From Legionella geestiana (GTDB lineage Bacteria > Pseudomonadota > Gammaproteobacteria > Legionellales > Legionellaceae): a stretch of 64,000 nt of DNA. The position numbers and the translations under genes are program-made. Under the pieces are notes generated by a model. It was not told where the DNA came from. It searched no databases and saw nothing but the letters and a program-made list of their open reading frames with translations. The DNA lies in contig NZ_CP038271.1 of NCBI RefSeq assembly GCF_004571195.1, positions 2,537,001-2,601,000 on the forward strand, written 5' to 3'. Shown one piece after another: positions 33,257-43,948 of this stretch. How positions within the stretch are numbered: the first letter of the stretch is position 1; each line of letters opens with the position of its first letter.

Positions 33257-34138
33257 ATGCGGGAAACACGAGGAAAACGCCTCAGACAACTTGTGGAAGC
33301 GATGGCGCCGCTGCAGGTTGTGGGTGCGGTTAATGCGTATTGTGCGATGCTTGCCGAGTCGGCAGGCTGTAAGGCGCTTTATCTTTCTGGGGCCGGAGTT
33401 GCCAATGCTTCATTTGGTCTTCCTGATTTAGGGATGACGGGTTTATCTGAGGTGCTCGAGGATGCAAGGCGCCTCAATGCCGCATCCAGCCTGCCTCTGC
33501 TTGTGGATGTAGATACCGGTTTTGGCAATGCATTTACGATAGCGCGTACCGTGAAGCTCATGGAGCAGGCCGGGGTGGCCGCGATACACATCGAAGACCA
33601 GGTGCTCGCCAAACGCTGTGGTCATCGGCCTAATAAAGCGATTGTGTCGCGCGAGGAAATGGGCGATAGAATTCGTGCGGCGGTTGATGCGCGCACAGAC
33701 CCCGATTTTGTCATCATGGCACGAACCGATGCCTATGCCGTTCAAGGCATGCAGGCTGCTATTGACCGTGCACTCTGGTGTGTGGAGCTCGGGGCGGACA
33801 TGATTTTTCCAGAAGCGCTGACAACGCTTGAGCAGTACCGCGAATTTGTGAAGCACGTGCCGGTGCCGGTACTTGCCAATCTCACCGAATTCGGGAAAAC
33901 TCCCCTTTTTAGTCTTGCAGACCTTAAGGACGCCGGTGTTAAAATCGCGCTCTATCCACTGAGTGCGTTTCGCGCCATGTCAAAAGCGGCGCTTGCCGTA
34001 TACGAAGACATTGCCGCTAAAGGCACGCAGGCTGAACAGGTGCCACATATGCAGACCCGTGAGGAGTTATACGGGGTATTGGGGTACCACGCGTTTGAAG
34101 AAAAACTTGACAGACTTTATGGAGAACGGAATGAGTGA
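33257..34138 (+). CDS. prpB: Methylisocitrate lyase
   Basis: A 293-residue member of the isocitrate lyase/PEP mutase superfamily that splits 2-methylisocitrate to pyruvate and succinate in the methylcitrate cycle for propionate. The active-site block is KRCGHRPNK (about 116-124) with the catalytic Cys; the metal-binding DVDTGFGNAF (about 85-94) and AIHIEDQVLA precede it; FPEAL lies near 180. AAGGAG sits six bases before the ATG, only 10 bp after the iolE remnant stop, so prpB may now be read from the old iol promoter. It overlaps prpC by 8 bp. Confidence 0.92.
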   Translation: MRETRGKRLRQLVEAMAPLQVVGAVNAYCAMLAESAGCKALYLSGAGVANASFGLPDLGMTGLSEVLEDARRLNAASSLPLLVDVDTGFGNAFTIARTVKLMEQAGVAAIHIEDQVLAKRCGHRPNKAIVSREEMGDRIRAAVDARTDPDFVIMARTDAYAVQGMQAAIDRALWCVELGADMIFPEALTTLEQYREFVKHVPVPVLANLTEFGKTPLFSLADLKDAGVKIALYPLSAFRAMSKAALAVYEDIAAKGTQAEQVPHMQTREELYGVLGYHAFEEKLDRLYGERNE

Positions 34139-35249
34139 AGCATCAGCAGGACTTGCGGGCGTTGTGGCGGGCGAATCAGCCATTGCCACTGTCGGGCAAT
34201 CGGGTAAGGGGTTGAATTACCGCGGCTATTCCATTGATGACCTTGCAGCACACGCAAGTTTTGAGGAAGTGGCCTGGCTGCTGCATTATGGAGCGCTGCC
34301 GACAGAAAAAACCCTTACAGCATACACAAAAAAGCTCGTAAGCCTGCGAACGCTGCCTGAGCCACTCAAAGCCGTGCTGCGCCTGATTCCGGCTAACGCA
34401 CATCCGATGGATGTCATGCGTACAGCCTGCTCCATGCTCGGTACCCTCGAACCAGAAACCGATATCGCCATGCAGCAGGACATCGCCGACAGGCTGCTTG
34501 CCCTGTTTCCAGGCATTCTCTGCTACTGGTACCATTTTCACAAAGACGGACGTGAGATTGACGGTCTTAGTGATGAAACCAGCATTGGCGGGCATTTTCT
34601 GGCGCTTTTGCACGGATGCGCGCCGACGCCAATTGAGCGCGACATGATGAATGTTTCACTGATTCTTTATGCCGAGCACGAATTTAATGCCTCAACTTTC
34701 GCCGCACGGGTAACAGCCGCGACACTTTCGGATTTTTATTCCGCGATTACGTCCGCCATTGGCACACTGCGAGGCCCACTGCATGGGGGCGCGAATGAAG
34801 CGGCCATGGAATTGATTGCACAGTACAACAGCGCTGATGCAGCAGAAAAAGGCTTAATGGAAAAGCTAGGCAGGCGTGAAAAAATCATGGGCTTTGGGCA
34901 CCGCGTGTATACCGTTTGCGACCCGCGCTCCGATATTATCAAATCCTGGGCTCACAGGCTGTCACGGGCTGCGGGAGATACCGTGCTGTATCCAGTGTCT
35001 GAGCGCATCGAAACCGTTATGTGGCGTGAGAAAAAGCTCTTTCCAAACCTCGATTTTTACAGTGCCTCCGCCTACCATTTCTGTGGCATTCCAACGCCGT
35101 TTTTTACGCCGATTTTTGTGATGTCACGCGTAACTGGCTGGTCGGCGCATATTTTTGAACAGCGCGCCAATAACCGCCTGATTCGCCCCACATCCGAATA
35201 CACAGGTCCCGCGCCGCGTGCGTGGCAGCCGATACATGAGAGAGGGTAA
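34131..35249 (+). CDS. prpC: 2-methylcitrate synthase
   Basis: A 372-residue citrate-synthase-fold enzyme condensing propionyl-CoA with oxaloacetate. The ATG at 34131 overlaps the end of prpB; GGAG is five bases upstream. Active-site blocks: [12 protein letters not shown] near 22-33, HGGANEAAM (histidine, about 216), MGFGHRVY (second histidine, about 252) and the FYSASAYH block carrying the catalytic Asp (LDFYSA, about 306). The short N-terminus without the extra regulatory domain of large type II citrate synthases fits PrpC. It lies between prpB and prpD, which settles methylcitrate over citrate. Confidence 0.92.
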   Translation: MSEASAGLAGVVAGESAIATVGQSGKGLNYRGYSIDDLAAHASFEEVAWLLHYGALPTEKTLTAYTKKLVSLRTLPEPLKAVLRLIPANAHPMDVMRTACSMLGTLEPETDIAMQQDIADRLLALFPGILCYWYHFHKDGREIDGLSDETSIGGHFLALLHGCAPTPIERDMMNVSLILYAEHEFNASTFAARVTAATLSDFYSAITSAIGTLRGPLHGGANEAAMELIAQYNSADAAEKGLMEKLGRREKIMGFGHRVYTVCDPRSDIIKSWAHRLSRAAGDTVLYPVSERIETVMWREKKLFPNLDFYSASAYHFCGIPTPFFTPIFVMSRVTGWSAHIFEQRANNRLIRPTSEYTGPAPRAWQPIHERG

Positions 35250-35253
35250 AAGC

Positions 35254-36699
35254 ATGTCGCATTATGTTGAAGATAATATTAAACCCGATTACGACCAGGT
35301 GATGCAGGACATTGCCGATTATGTCCTTTCTTCGCCCATCACCAGCACGCTGGCGCTTGATACCGCGCGTCTTTGTCTGATGGATACGCTTGGGTGTGGC
35401 ATGCTTGCGATGCAGTTTCCAGAGTGTACCAAAATGCTTGGGCCTGTTGTGCCTGGTGCCGTTTTGGCGGATGGCGCGCGCGTTCCCGGCACGTCATGGG
35501 CGCTTGACCCGGTTACGGCGGCCAAAAACATCGGCACAATGGTGCGCTGGCTCGATTTTAACGATACCTGGCTAGCCGCAGAGTGGGGGCATCCTTCGGA
35601 TAACCTCGGCGCGATACTCGCACTTTCAGATTATATCAGTCGCCAAAACCTGAAGCAGGGACATGCCCCGCTTTTTATGCGCGATGTTCTGGATGCCCTG
35701 GTACGTGCGCACGAGATACAGGGCTGCATGGCGCTTGAAAACAGCTTTAACCGCGTGGGGCTTGATCACGTGATTCTCGTGAAGCTTGCAAGCAGTGCGG
35801 TTGCCGCAAAACTCCTTGGCGGTGACCGAGATGCCATCCTGCGCACACTTTCTCAGGTGTTTGTCGATGGCCAGAGCCTTCGCACCTATCGCCACGCACC
35901 GAATGCCGGCTCCCGTAAATCGTGGGCGGCAGGGGATGCGACCGGTCGTGCGGTGGAGCTTGCGCTGATTGTGCAAAAAGGCGAGATGGGATACCCAAGT
36001 GCCCTGAGTGCACCACGCTGGGGGTTTTATGACGTGCTTTTTGAGGGCAGGCCATTTGCCTTTCAACGCCCCTACGGCAGTTATGTCATGGAAAATGTGC
36101 TGTTTAAAATTTCCTTCCCGGCTGAGTTTCATGCGCAGACGGCGGTTGAGTGTGCCGTTGCGCTTCACCCGCAGGTTCTAGAGCGTTTTGATGACATTGA
36201 GCGCATTGACCTCATCACCCATGAATCAGCGATACGCATTATCAGTAAGCAGGGCGCGCTGCACAATCCTGCTGACCGCGATCACTGCCTGCAGTACATG
36301 GTGGCAATTGGCCTCCTGCATGGCGGCCTGTCTGCGAAACACTACGAAGACCAGGCGGCGGCAGACCCGCGCATAGACGCATTGCGGGCGAAAATGCATG
36401 TGTCTGAAGATGCGCAGTTCTCAAGTGACTACCACGATCCTGAGAAACGCTCGATTGCCAACAGCATTCAGATTCACTATCGCGATGGTTCATCCAGTGA
36501 GCGCATAACGGTCGAGTACCCGATTGGGCATCGCCGACGCCGCGAAGAAGGCATACCGGTGCTGCTTGCCAAATGCGAAAGTAACCTGCGTACCCGTTTT
36601 CCCCGGGCACGCGTGGCGCGTTTGCTGGAAGCCATGAAAGATACCCGTACGCTGTCAGAAATGACGGTGACGGATTTTATGGCAATGTGGGAAATTTAA
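35254..36699 (+). CDS. prpD: 2-methylcitrate dehydratase
   Basis: A 481-residue PrpD/MmgE-family enzyme dehydrating 2-methylcitrate. The ATG at 35254 follows GAGAGAGGG; an upstream in-frame start lies inside prpC. Typical blocks are [11 protein letters not shown] (about 43-53), [27 protein letters not shown] (split, about 95-121) and the C-terminal [12 protein letters not shown] (about 423-434). The set prpBCD without acnD/prpF or a prpR regulator is present. Its stop codon overlaps that of the convergent ppsR gene, leaving no space for a terminator between them. Confidence 0.92.
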   Translation: MSHYVEDNIKPDYDQVMQDIADYVLSSPITSTLALDTARLCLMDTLGCGMLAMQFPECTKMLGPVVPGAVLADGARVPGTSWALDPVTAAKNIGTMVRWLDFNDTWLAAEWGHPSDNLGAILALSDYISRQNLKQGHAPLFMRDVLDALVRAHEIQGCMALENSFNRVGLDHVILVKLASSAVAAKLLGGDRDAILRTLSQVFVDGQSLRTYRHAPNAGSRKSWAAGDATGRAVELALIVQKGEMGYPSALSAPRWGFYDVLFEGRPFAFQRPYGSYVMENVLFKISFPAEFHAQTAVECAVALHPQVLERFDDIERIDLITHESAIRIISKQGALHNPADRDHCLQYMVAIGLLHGGLSAKHYEDQAAADPRIDALRAKMHVSEDAQFSSDYHDPEKRSIANSIQIHYRDGSSSERITVEYPIGHRRRREEGIPVLLAKCESNLRTRFPRARVARLLEAMKDTRTLSEMTVTDFMAMWEI

Positions 36700-37511
36700 A
36701 TCCGCCGCTTGATACCCGTAATCGCAAGAATACGGGTTGCAATTTCCTCGATGGAACAGAATGTGGAATTCAAATAAGGGATTTGTTCGCGTCCGTAGAG
36801 CGATTCCACTTCCCGGGTTTCAATCCGGCACTGTTCCATTGAGGCGTATTTGCTGTCCGGCCGACGTTCGGAACGGATTTGCTGCAGGCGTTCGCAGTCA
36901 ATTGTCAGCCCAAAGAGTTTCGGACGCCAGGGTTTCAGAGCGTCAGGAAGGGTGTGGCGCTTGAGATCTTCTTCTGTGAACGGATAGTTTGCCACTCTGA
37001 GCCCAAACTGCAGCGCGAGATAAAGGCTGCTTGGCGTTTTGCCACAGCGTGATACGCCCACGAGTATAACATCTGCATGCTCATAGCCCCGGGGTTTGAT
37101 GCCATCATCGTGTTCAAGCGCATAGTTAATCGCTTCAATGCGGTAATCGTAGGTTTTTACGTCCTGTACGCCATGGGTGCGCCCGACAGTGTGTGAGGAT
37201 TTTTCCTCAAGGGCTTCTTCAAGTGGCAGGAGAAAGGTGTTGAAAAGGTCGAAGATACAGGCATCGGATTTTTTAATGCAATTGTTGAGTTCACGGTCAA
37301 CGAGTGTTAGAAAGACAATCGGTCGGGTGCCCGTGTTGCGGTAGCAGGCGTTCAGTATTTCCACCACTTTTTCCGCTTTTTCGAGGGTATCAACATAGGA
37401 GAGGGTTTCTTTTTCAAACGGTACTTTTTCAAACTGCGACACGAGGCTGTTGCCCAGGGTTTCCGCCGTAATACCGGTACCGTCTGATACCATAAACACA
37501 TAACGTTTCAT
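36696..37511 (-). CDS. ppsR: PEP synthase regulatory kinase/phosphotransferase
   Basis: A 271-residue DUF299-family bifunctional protein that inactivates phosphoenolpyruvate synthase by ADP-dependent phosphorylation and reactivates it by phosphorolysis. The P-loop-like nucleotide site is [16 protein letters not shown] (about 153-168); [13 protein letters not shown] opens the protein and RTHGVQD lies near 107. The ATG at 37511 is used because GGAGG is eight bases upstream; a GTG one codon earlier is possible. The PEP synthase gene itself is not in this window. Control of gluconeogenesis next to propionate catabolism genes is metabolically sensible, as pyruvate is the product of both. Confidence 0.93.
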   Translation of the reverse strand: MKRYVFMVSDGTGITAETLGNSLVSQFEKVPFEKETLSYVDTLEKAEKVVEILNACYRNTGTRPIVFLTLVDRELNNCIKKSDACIFDLFNTFLLPLEEALEEKSSHTVGRTHGVQDVKTYDYRIEAINYALEHDDGIKPRGYEHADVILVGVSRCGKTPSSLYLALQFGLRVANYPFTEEDLKRHTLPDALKPWRPKLFGLTIDCERLQQIRSERRPDSKYASMEQCRIETREVESLYGREQIPYLNSTFCSIEEIATRILAITGIKRRI

Positions 37512-37532
37512 CACCAGCCCTCCATGGGGTTA

Positions 37533-38618
37533 TCAGGGGATAACCGATTCTATCACCGCGCCGCCAAGGCAGGTGTTTTTATCATAAAATACCACATATT
37601 GTCCCGGAGTTACCGCACGTTGAGGACTCGCAAACTGTACGCAGTGCTGCTCACCCATCGGCGGCGACACGACACAAGGCTCTTCCTGTTGACGGTAGCG
37701 CGTGCGGGCATGGAGCGTCAGCGGAAATTCAGGAGCACGGCCCGACAGCCAGTGAATGGGGCCGCACATAAGCCCGTTAACATAAAGCATGGGGTGGTCG
37801 TTACCCTGTGCGACCACAAGGGTATTGGTTGCGGTTTCTTTACCCACCACATACCATGGCGCATCGTTACTGCCGCGCCGGCCACCAATTTTAAGTCCCT
37901 GACGCTGACCAAGCGTGTAAAACATCAATCCGTCATGCCGTCCAAGCCATTCACCTTGAGTGCTTTGAATATCGCCCGGGCGCGCCAGAATAAATTCCTT
38001 TAAAAAGTCGCGAAAACGCCGCTCGCCAATAAAACAAATTCCGGTAGAATCCTTCTTGGCATGGGTCACAAGCCCAAGTTCACGCGCAAATGCTCGAATT
38101 TCAGGCTTTGTGTAGGCGCCAATCGGAAAAAGGCTTTTTGCAAGCGCGTCCTGTTCGATGGCGTGCAGAAAGTATGTCTGGTCTTTTTCACGGTCTTTAG
38201 CCTTGCAAAGTAAGCTGCCCTGTTCGGTATGACGCACCTTCGCATAATGACCGGTTGCAATGTAGTCAGCCCCCAGTTCAACCGCTTTTTCCAGAAACGC
38301 GCTGAATTTAATTTCACGGTTACAGAGTACATCCGGGTTTGGTGTTCGTCCTGCCTCGTATTCGTTGAGAAAATGAACAAAGACGCGATCCCAGTAGGCT
38401 TCTGAAAAATTGGCTTCATGCAGGGGTATATGCAGCTGGTTGCAGACCGCACGGGCATCGGCAAGGTCGCTTTCTGCGGCGCAATAGCCATCGCGGTCAT
38501 CCTGCTCCCAGTTTTTCATGAAAAGTCCTTCGACCGCATAACCCTGCTCACACAATAACCATGCTGATACGGAAGAATCCACCCCTCCCGACATGCCTAC
38601 AAGGACTCTCTGCTTCAT
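37533..38618 (-). CDS. mnmA: tRNA-specific 2-thiouridylase MnmA
   Basis: A 361-residue enzyme that thiolates U34 of Lys, Glu and Gln tRNAs. The ATP-pyrophosphatase loop is [13 protein letters not shown] (about 8-20); the catalytic cysteines are in [12 protein letters not shown] (about C102) and [12 protein letters not shown] (about C199). The C-terminal beta-barrel follows (about 230-361). It lies 21 bp upstream of ppsR on the same strand. All motifs are intact and the length is normal. Confidence 0.95.
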   Translation of the reverse strand: MKQRVLVGMSGGVDSSVSAWLLCEQGYAVEGLFMKNWEQDDRDGYCAAESDLADARAVCNQLHIPLHEANFSEAYWDRVFVHFLNEYEAGRTPNPDVLCNREIKFSAFLEKAVELGADYIATGHYAKVRHTEQGSLLCKAKDREKDQTYFLHAIEQDALAKSLFPIGAYTKPEIRAFARELGLVTHAKKDSTGICFIGERRFRDFLKEFILARPGDIQSTQGEWLGRHDGLMFYTLGQRQGLKIGGRRGSNDAPWYVVGKETATNTLVVAQGNDHPMLYVNGLMCGPIHWLSGRAPEFPLTLHARTRYRQQEEPCVVSPPMGEQHCVQFASPQRAVTPGQYVVFYDKNTCLGGAVIESVIP

Positions 38619-38762
38619 GAAACCACTACCTGTACTGCCTGCAAATGCGTCATTTTACTGCAGGAAGGGGCGTGTTGTCACATGTGATGCCTTGTTTTTA
38701 GAAAAATGAGGCTCGCACGTTTCAGCGCTTACGTGTAAAATCCTTTCATTTTGGTGGTTTTT

Positions 38763-39203
38763 ATGAAAATCGTATTAAAATCGTTTGCGCGGGAAACCAG
38801 CGCCACTGCGTGGACTGTCACACTGACAGAACGCCTCCCAGGCTTTGTAGAAGCACCCCTCGAACTGTCCGGTACACTCAGCGTCAGAGCGGTAGAAGGG
38901 TATTACCTTCTGAACCTGAGAGGTGAGGGTGTGCTCAGCATTACCTGCCAGCGCTGCATGGAAGTGACTGCACGGAACTGGCCCTTTGACATTTGCCTTG
39001 CAGTTGCCGCAAATGATGATGCAGCCGAGCGTCTCATGGAGCAGTTTGAGGTGATTGTTGCAGAAAGCGGCGAGCTTAATCTTCAGGACCTTCTGACAGA
39101 TGAACTGCACCTTTCGGCACCGCGTTTTCATGAGAACGAGGCCGACTGTCGTGCGGTTCTTGACACTTTGTCCAACGTGACAGTGGCAAAACACTTGGAT
39201 TGA
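38763..39203 (+). CDS. yceD: DUF177/YceD family protein
   Basis: A 146-residue protein of the YceD family, which in many bacteria lies directly before rpmF and has been linked to 23S rRNA accumulation. The ATG at 38763 begins MKIVLKSFARE. The signature is LNLRGEGVLSITCQRCM (about 55-71) with its CxxC-like pair, and ESGELNLQDLLTDELHLSAP (about 98-117), followed by a Cys near the end (EADCRAV). A weak GGTGG serves as ribosome site. It opens the ribosomal protein L32/fatty acid operon. Confidence 0.87.
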   Translation: MKIVLKSFARETSATAWTVTLTERLPGFVEAPLELSGTLSVRAVEGYYLLNLRGEGVLSITCQRCMEVTARNWPFDICLAVAANDDAAERLMEQFEVIVAESGELNLQDLLTDELHLSAPRFHENEADCRAVLDTLSNVTVAKHLD

Positions 39204-39261
39204 CAGAAAAAAAGCGGTAATATTGCGCATTTGATATTACAACTGGTTTGGGAGTAACACC

Positions 39262-39453
39262 ATGGCTGTTCAGCAGAATAAGAAATCGCGCTCTGCGCGT
39301 GACATGCGCCGTTCACACGACGCGCTTCGTGGGCCGACGCTTTCTGTCGATGCGACCACCGGTGAAACACACCGTCGTCACCACATTACACCGGATGGCT
39401 TCTATCGCGGTAAAAGAATTCTGAAGTCAGAATCTGTTTACGAACACGAGTAA
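39262..39453 (+). CDS. rpmF: 50S ribosomal protein L32
   Basis: A 63-residue basic protein, start [20 protein letters not shown], characteristic of proteobacterial L32. The block [20 protein letters not shown] follows. There is no zinc-binding Cys set, so this is the zinc-independent form. GGGAG precedes the ATG. It lies between yceD and plsX, the conserved gammaproteobacterial order. Confidence 0.95.
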   Translation: MAVQQNKKSRSARDMRRSHDALRGPTLSVDATTGETHRRHHITPDGFYRGKRILKSESVYEHE

Positions 39454-39458
39454 AACGC

Positions 39459-40487
39459 TTGAAAGACATTACCATTGCTGTAGACGCGATGGGCGGGGAT
39501 CATGGCCCTTCAGTCATTATCCCTGCCTGTGCATCCGTCGCTGCCAGGTATCCTGAACTCAAGCTGCTGCTTGTCGGTGCGTCAGATGTTATTAACGCCC
39601 AACTCAAGCGGCTTGGTGTCGCGTCTGGCGCTCAGTTAAGCGTGGTTCACGCCCCGGAAGTGGTGGGGATGGATGAACTGCCTTCACACGCCCTGCGTAA
39701 TAAAAAAGAATCCTCCATGCGGATTGCCATCAATCTCGTCAAGGAGGGTCGCGCAAGTGCGTGTGTCAGCGCCGGAAATACCGGTGCCCTGATGGCAACA
39801 GCGCGTTTTGTGCTCAAAACACTTCCAGGCATAGACCGCCCGGCCATTATTGCCGAGCTGCCTACCGCCCGCGGGCGCACCCGCGTTATCGATCTTGGTG
39901 CGAATGTCGACTCCTGTGCCGAGCACCTTTTTCAGTTCGCTGTTATGGGTTCTGCGCTTATCCAGGCGGTTGATAAAACCCCTAAACCACGTATTGGTCT
40001 CCTTAATATCGGCGTAGAAGAAATCAAGGGCAATGACCAGGTCAAACGCACCGCACACATGTTGTCCGAGTGCGCCGTGATGAATTACGTTGGTTATGTA
40101 GAGGGGGATCAGTTTTATTCAGGCGAAGTTGACCTTGTCGTTTGTGATGGCTTTGTGGGAAATGTTGCCCTGAAAGCGTCCGAGGGACTCGCCAAGCTTA
40201 TGTTGTCTGTTTTACGGGAGTCGTTTACCAAAAGCTGGTGGCGCCGTGTTATCGGCCTCTTCGCGCTTCCCGCTCTTAATCACCTTAAAAATCGTATGGA
40301 GCCTGCGCGCTATAACGGTGCGAGCATGCTCGGTCTGAACGGTATCGTCGTTAAAAGCCACGGTAGTGCAAGTCCCGAAGCCTTTGCCTATGCCATCGAA
40401 GAAGCCATGCTTGAAGTCCGGCACAATGTGGTAGATCTTGTGCGCGACCAAATCAACGACTTTATCAATCAGGGAGTCCTGTTGTGA
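39459..40487 (+). CDS. plsX: Phosphate acyltransferase PlsX
   Basis: A 342-residue peripheral-membrane enzyme making acyl-phosphate from acyl-ACP, the first committed step of phospholipid synthesis in the PlsX/PlsY route. The start is TTG, five bases after the rpmF stop; the N-terminus [16 protein letters not shown] is the family hallmark. [12 protein letters not shown] (about 105-116) and [13 protein letters not shown] (about 233-245) are also conserved. No other start fits the conserved N-terminus. Only 56 bp separate it from fabD, leaving no room for fabH. Confidence 0.94.
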   Translation: MKDITIAVDAMGGDHGPSVIIPACASVAARYPELKLLLVGASDVINAQLKRLGVASGAQLSVVHAPEVVGMDELPSHALRNKKESSMRIAINLVKEGRASACVSAGNTGALMATARFVLKTLPGIDRPAIIAELPTARGRTRVIDLGANVDSCAEHLFQFAVMGSALIQAVDKTPKPRIGLLNIGVEEIKGNDQVKRTAHMLSECAVMNYVGYVEGDQFYSGEVDLVVCDGFVGNVALKASEGLAKLMLSVLRESFTKSWWRRVIGLFALPALNHLKNRMEPARYNGASMLGLNGIVVKSHGSASPEAFAYAIEEAMLEVRHNVVDLVRDQINDFINQGVLL

Positions 40488-40543
40488 AGTCTGATGCCCT
40501 CTCCAGCGACCGCTGACCATCTGATTTTTCAGGAGCGTATTTC

Positions 40544-41494
40544 ATGACCATAACCGCATGTGTTTTTCCGGGCCAGGGCTCGCAGTCTGTTGGCATGCTC
40601 GCAGAACTTGCCAGCGCGTATCCGGTTGTCAGGGAAACCTTTGATATTGTATCGAACGTGCTGAACTATGATGTGTGGCAGGTGACTCAGGAAGGCCCAA
40701 AGAGCCTGCTTGACCAGACTACCACCACGCAGGTGGTCATGCTCGCTGCCGATGTTGCGGTGTATCGCGCATTAATGCAGCAGGGCTTTGCCGCACCGGC
40801 TTTTATGGCCGGTCATAGCCTTGGTGAGTATGCAGCACTGGTCTGTTCCGGCGCACTGAGCCTTGCCGATGGCGCCACACTCGTATCACGGCGTGCCAGC
40901 CTGATGCAGCAGACAGTTCCTGTCGGGCTTGGTGCGATGTCTGCGATAGTCGGCCTCGATAACGAACAGGTTGAAGCACTTTGCCATGAAGCCAGTAACG
41001 CCACGGAAGTAGTTACGCCCGCGAATTTTAATGCCAGCGGACAGGTGGTGATTGCTGGCCATACGCCTGCTGTTGCTCGTGCCGAAGCGCTTGCAGAGGC
41101 TGCCGATGCACGTCTGGTCATGCGCCTCGCCGTTAGTGTTCCCTGCCATTGTCCGCTGTTAGAGGAAGCTTCCGCGGCTTTTGCTGCAGACCTTGCCGCA
41201 ACCCCGTTTCGTGTTCCTTCAATGGCCGTCATCAGTAATGTTGACATGAGTATTTACGAAAGCGTAGACCAGATGCGCAGACTGCTTGCCGAACAGCTCT
41301 ATAAGCCAGTGCGCTGGGTACAAAGTATGGAAAAACTGCGCACTCTTAGAGTGGAACGCATGGTTGAATGCGGTCCTGGGCGCGTGCTCACCGGACTCTT
41401 AAAGCGCATGGATAAACGTTTAATGGCCAGCAGTGTAAACTGCCCGGAGTCGCTTTTACAGGCGCTTGGCTCGCCTGAAACTGAAACCGCATAA
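40544..41494 (+). CDS. fabD: Malonyl-CoA:ACP transacylase
   Basis: A 316-residue enzyme moving malonyl from CoA to acyl carrier protein. The motif FPGQGSQSVGM is at 8-18; the nucleophile Ser lies in GHSLGEYAAL (about 91-100), and the catalytic His in SVPCHCPLLEEA (about 200). AGGAG lies nine bases upstream of the ATG. Second fatty-acid gene after plsX in the operon. Confidence 0.95.
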   Translation: MTITACVFPGQGSQSVGMLAELASAYPVVRETFDIVSNVLNYDVWQVTQEGPKSLLDQTTTTQVVMLAADVAVYRALMQQGFAAPAFMAGHSLGEYAALVCSGALSLADGATLVSRRASLMQQTVPVGLGAMSAIVGLDNEQVEALCHEASNATEVVTPANFNASGQVVIAGHTPAVARAEALAEAADARLVMRLAVSVPCHCPLLEEASAAFAADLAATPFRVPSMAVISNVDMSIYESVDQMRRLLAEQLYKPVRWVQSMEKLRTLRVERMVECGPGRVLTGLLKRMDKRLMASSVNCPESLLQALGSPETETA

Positions 41495-41512
41495 TTAACC
41501 ATGGGGCAACTG

Positions 41513-42259
41513 ATGACAGATTTGCAGGGTAAGACCGCACTGGTAACCGGTGCAAGCCGCGGAATTGGCAAAGAAGTGGCACTTGAGCTTGCTGCATGTG
41601 GCGCTTACGTAGTTGGAACTGCCACCAGCGAGAGTGGGGCGCAGGCCATCAGCGCGGACTTTGAAGCCAAAGGACTTTCCGGCGAAGGCATGGTACTGGA
41701 TGTTACCCGCCAGGAGTCCGTTGACGCACTGATAGAGTCGCTTGAAGCGCGCGAGAAGATGCCCTCGATTCTTGTTAATAATGCCGGCATTACCAGTGAT
41801 AACCTGATGCTGCGCATGGAAGACAACGAATGGTACAGCGTCATTGAAACCAATTTAAGCGCGGTTTACCGCATGATAAAAGCATGCCTGAAGCCAATGT
41901 TTCGCGCGCGCTACGGGCGCATTGTTACCATTGGTTCTGTGGTTGGGTCCTGCGGTAACCCGGGCCAGGCCAATTACACGGCGGCGAAAGCCGGCGTTAT
42001 TGGCATGAGCAAGTCAGTAGCACAGGAGATGGCCAGTCGCGGTATTACCGTGAACGTGGTGTCACCTGGCTTTATCGAAACCGACATGACCGACACTCTG
42101 CCAGAAGCCGTGCAGGAGGCGCTCATGAAACGCATCCCCATGAAACGCCTTGGCCAGCCGCGTGACATTGCGCAGGCAGTGGCATTTCTGGTATCGGATG
42201 GTGCAGCCTACATCACAGGTGAAACGCTGCATGTGAATGGCGGGATGTACATGGAGTAA
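41513..42259 (+). CDS. fabG: 3-oxoacyl-ACP reductase
   Basis: A 248-residue short-chain dehydrogenase reducing 3-oxoacyl-ACP with NADPH. Blocks: TGASRGIGKEVAL (cofactor), NNAGITSDNLMLRM, catalytic Ser in TIGSVVGSCGNPGQ, YTAAKAG (Tyr and Lys of the tetrad) and SPGFIETDMT. I use the ATG at 41513 (MTDLQGKTALVTG), preceded by GGGG at suitable distance, not the ATG four codons earlier, which lacks a ribosome site. Placed between fabD and acpP. Confidence 0.95.
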   Translation: MTDLQGKTALVTGASRGIGKEVALELAACGAYVVGTATSESGAQAISADFEAKGLSGEGMVLDVTRQESVDALIESLEAREKMPSILVNNAGITSDNLMLRMEDNEWYSVIETNLSAVYRMIKACLKPMFRARYGRIVTIGSVVGSCGNPGQANYTAAKAGVIGMSKSVAQEMASRGITVNVVSPGFIETDMTDTLPEAVQEALMKRIPMKRLGQPRDIAQAVAFLVSDGAAYITGETLHVNGGMYME

Positions 42260-42366
42260 CGGGATAGGCGAGCAACGCGACCTTTTTAGAGGCTTGCGTT
42301 CTCGCTGGAATTGAATAAACTAGTTCGATATTTTTTTTATAAATCACTGAAGAGGATAAACACGCA

Positions 42367-42615
42367 ATGAGTAATGTTGAAGCCAGAGTGCACAAGATTG
42401 TTTGTGAGCAGCTTGGTGTGAAGGAAGAAGAAGTAAAAAACAATGCTTCTTTTACCGATGATCTTGGTGCAGACTCCCTCGACACCGTTGAGCTGGTAAT
42501 GGCCTTTGAAGAAGAATTTGAAATTGAAATTCCTGATGAAATCGCTGAGAAAATCACCACTGTACAAGAAGCGATTGATCACATCGAAGCAAACATGAAC
42601 AAGGAAGAAGCCTGA
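42367..42615 (+). CDS. acpP: Acyl carrier protein
   Basis: An 82-residue acidic carrier. The phosphopantetheine-bearing Ser lies in [20 protein letters not shown] (split site DSLD, about Ser38). AGAGGAT is a strong ribosome site ten bases before the ATG. The 107-bp gap before it, AT-rich with a long T-run near 42330, probably contains an own promoter, as is common for the highly expressed acpP. Confidence 0.96.
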   Translation: MSNVEARVHKIVCEQLGVKEEEVKNNASFTDDLGADSLDTVELVMAFEEEFEIEIPDEIAEKITTVQEAIDHIEANMNKEEA

Positions 42616-42709
42616 TTCTGGCCTTGTTTAAATATCATGCATGGAAACCTCTCTGGAATGATGTTTTATTTCAGGAGGTTTTTTTCATTGTATTCCCGAG
42701 GAGCTTTCA

Positions 42710-43948
42710 TTGAACAGGCGACGCGTAGTGGTTACCGGCATGGGGATGGTTTCTCCCACAGGTCTTTCCGTCAGACAATCCTGGCAAAATATTCTTGCCG
42801 GTGTCAGTGGTATCGGTCCTGTCGAGGATTTTGACGCCAGTGAATATCCGAGCCGTATCTGGGGCAAGGTCAAGGATTTTGATATTGAGCACTACGTTCC
42901 TCTGAAAGAAGCTCGGAAAATGGATGTTTTTACCCAATTTGGCATCGCTGCTGCCGATGAAGCGCTTGCAGACTGCGGTCTCACTTTCGAGGGGGAGCTG
43001 TCGTTGCGCACCGGTGTGGCTGTAGGTGCGGGTATTGGTGGTATTCAGACCATCACCAACAACCAGGACAAACTGGTTGAAGGCGGACCGCGCAAGGTAT
43101 CGCCGTTTTTTATTCCGGCAGGCATCATCAACATGGTCGCCGGACAGATTTCTATTCGCCATAAACTCAAGGGGCCAAACATTTCTGTGGTCACCGCCTG
43201 CACCAGTGGCACGCATAACATTGGTCTCGGTGCGAGGCTGATTGCTTATGGTGACGCCGATGTCATGGTGTGTGGTGGCGCAGAAATGACGACAACGCCG
43301 CTTTGCCTTGCTGGATTTTCGGCGCTTCGCGCGCTCTCGCGTCGAAACGATGAGCCGGAAAAGGCCTCCCGTCCGTGGGATAAAGACCGCGATGGCTTCG
43401 TCATGGGAGAGGGCGCAGGCATTCTTGTTCTTGAAGACTACGAGCACGCCAAAGCGCGAAATGCTACTATTTACGCAGAACTGACAGGTTTTGGCATGTC
43501 GGGAGACGCTTACCACATTACCTCGCCAGATGAGGATGCCGATGGTGCAACACGTTCCATGGCTGCAGCCCTCAAAGACGCCGGTATTAATCCCGAGCAG
43601 GTGGATTATATCAACGCACATGGTACGTCTACCTATCTGAATGACTTGAACGAAACCATCGCAGTTAAGCGACTCTTTGGCAGTCATGCCTATGAGCTCG
43701 CAATGAGTTCCACCAAGTCGATGACGGGTCACCTTTTGGGAGCGGCAGGTGCCATTGAAGCAATTTTCAGCATCCTTGCCATCCGCGACCAGGTCGCGCC
43801 GCCCACCATCAACCTTGATAACCCTGACGAGGGCTGCGATCTTAACTATGTCGCGCATACGGCGCAGTCGCGGCGCATTGAATACGTTATGAGCAACTCC
43901 CTCGGGTTTGGTGGAACCAACGGCAGTCTGTTGTTCAAGCGGGTATAA
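42710..43948 (+). CDS. fabF: 3-oxoacyl-ACP synthase II
   Basis: A 412-residue condensing enzyme that elongates acyl-ACP. The catalytic triad is Cys in [13 protein letters not shown] (about 164), His in [11 protein letters not shown] (about 304) and His in [12 protein letters not shown] (about 341), with the C-terminal GFGGTN. The start is TTG, with a strong GAGGAG eight bases before it; [13 protein letters not shown] then matches the family's N-terminus. Another AGGAGG lies further upstream at about 42673. It ends directly before mltG. Confidence 0.95.
   Translation: MNRRRVVVTGMGMVSPTGLSVRQSWQNILAGVSGIGPVEDFDASEYPSRIWGKVKDFDIEHYVPLKEARKMDVFTQFGIAAADEALADCGLTFEGELSLRTGVAVGAGIGGIQTITNNQDKLVEGGPRKVSPFFIPAGIINMVAGQISIRHKLKGPNISVVTACTSGTHNIGLGARLIAYGDADVMVCGGAEMTTTPLCLAGFSALRALSRRNDEPEKASRPWDKDRDGFVMGEGAGILVLEDYEHAKARNATIYAELTGFGMSGDAYHITSPDEDADGATRSMAAALKDAGINPEQVDYINAHGTSTYLNDLNETIAVKRLFGSHAYELAMSSTKSMTGHLLGAAGAIEAIFSILAIRDQVAPPTINLDNPDEGCDLNYVAHTAQSRRIEYVMSNSLGFGGTNGSLLFKRV

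Noticed and set aside
42707-43858. 383-codon open frame antisense to fabF
   Set aside because: It mirrors nearly all of fabF; low-complexity basic/Cys composition and no ribosome site.
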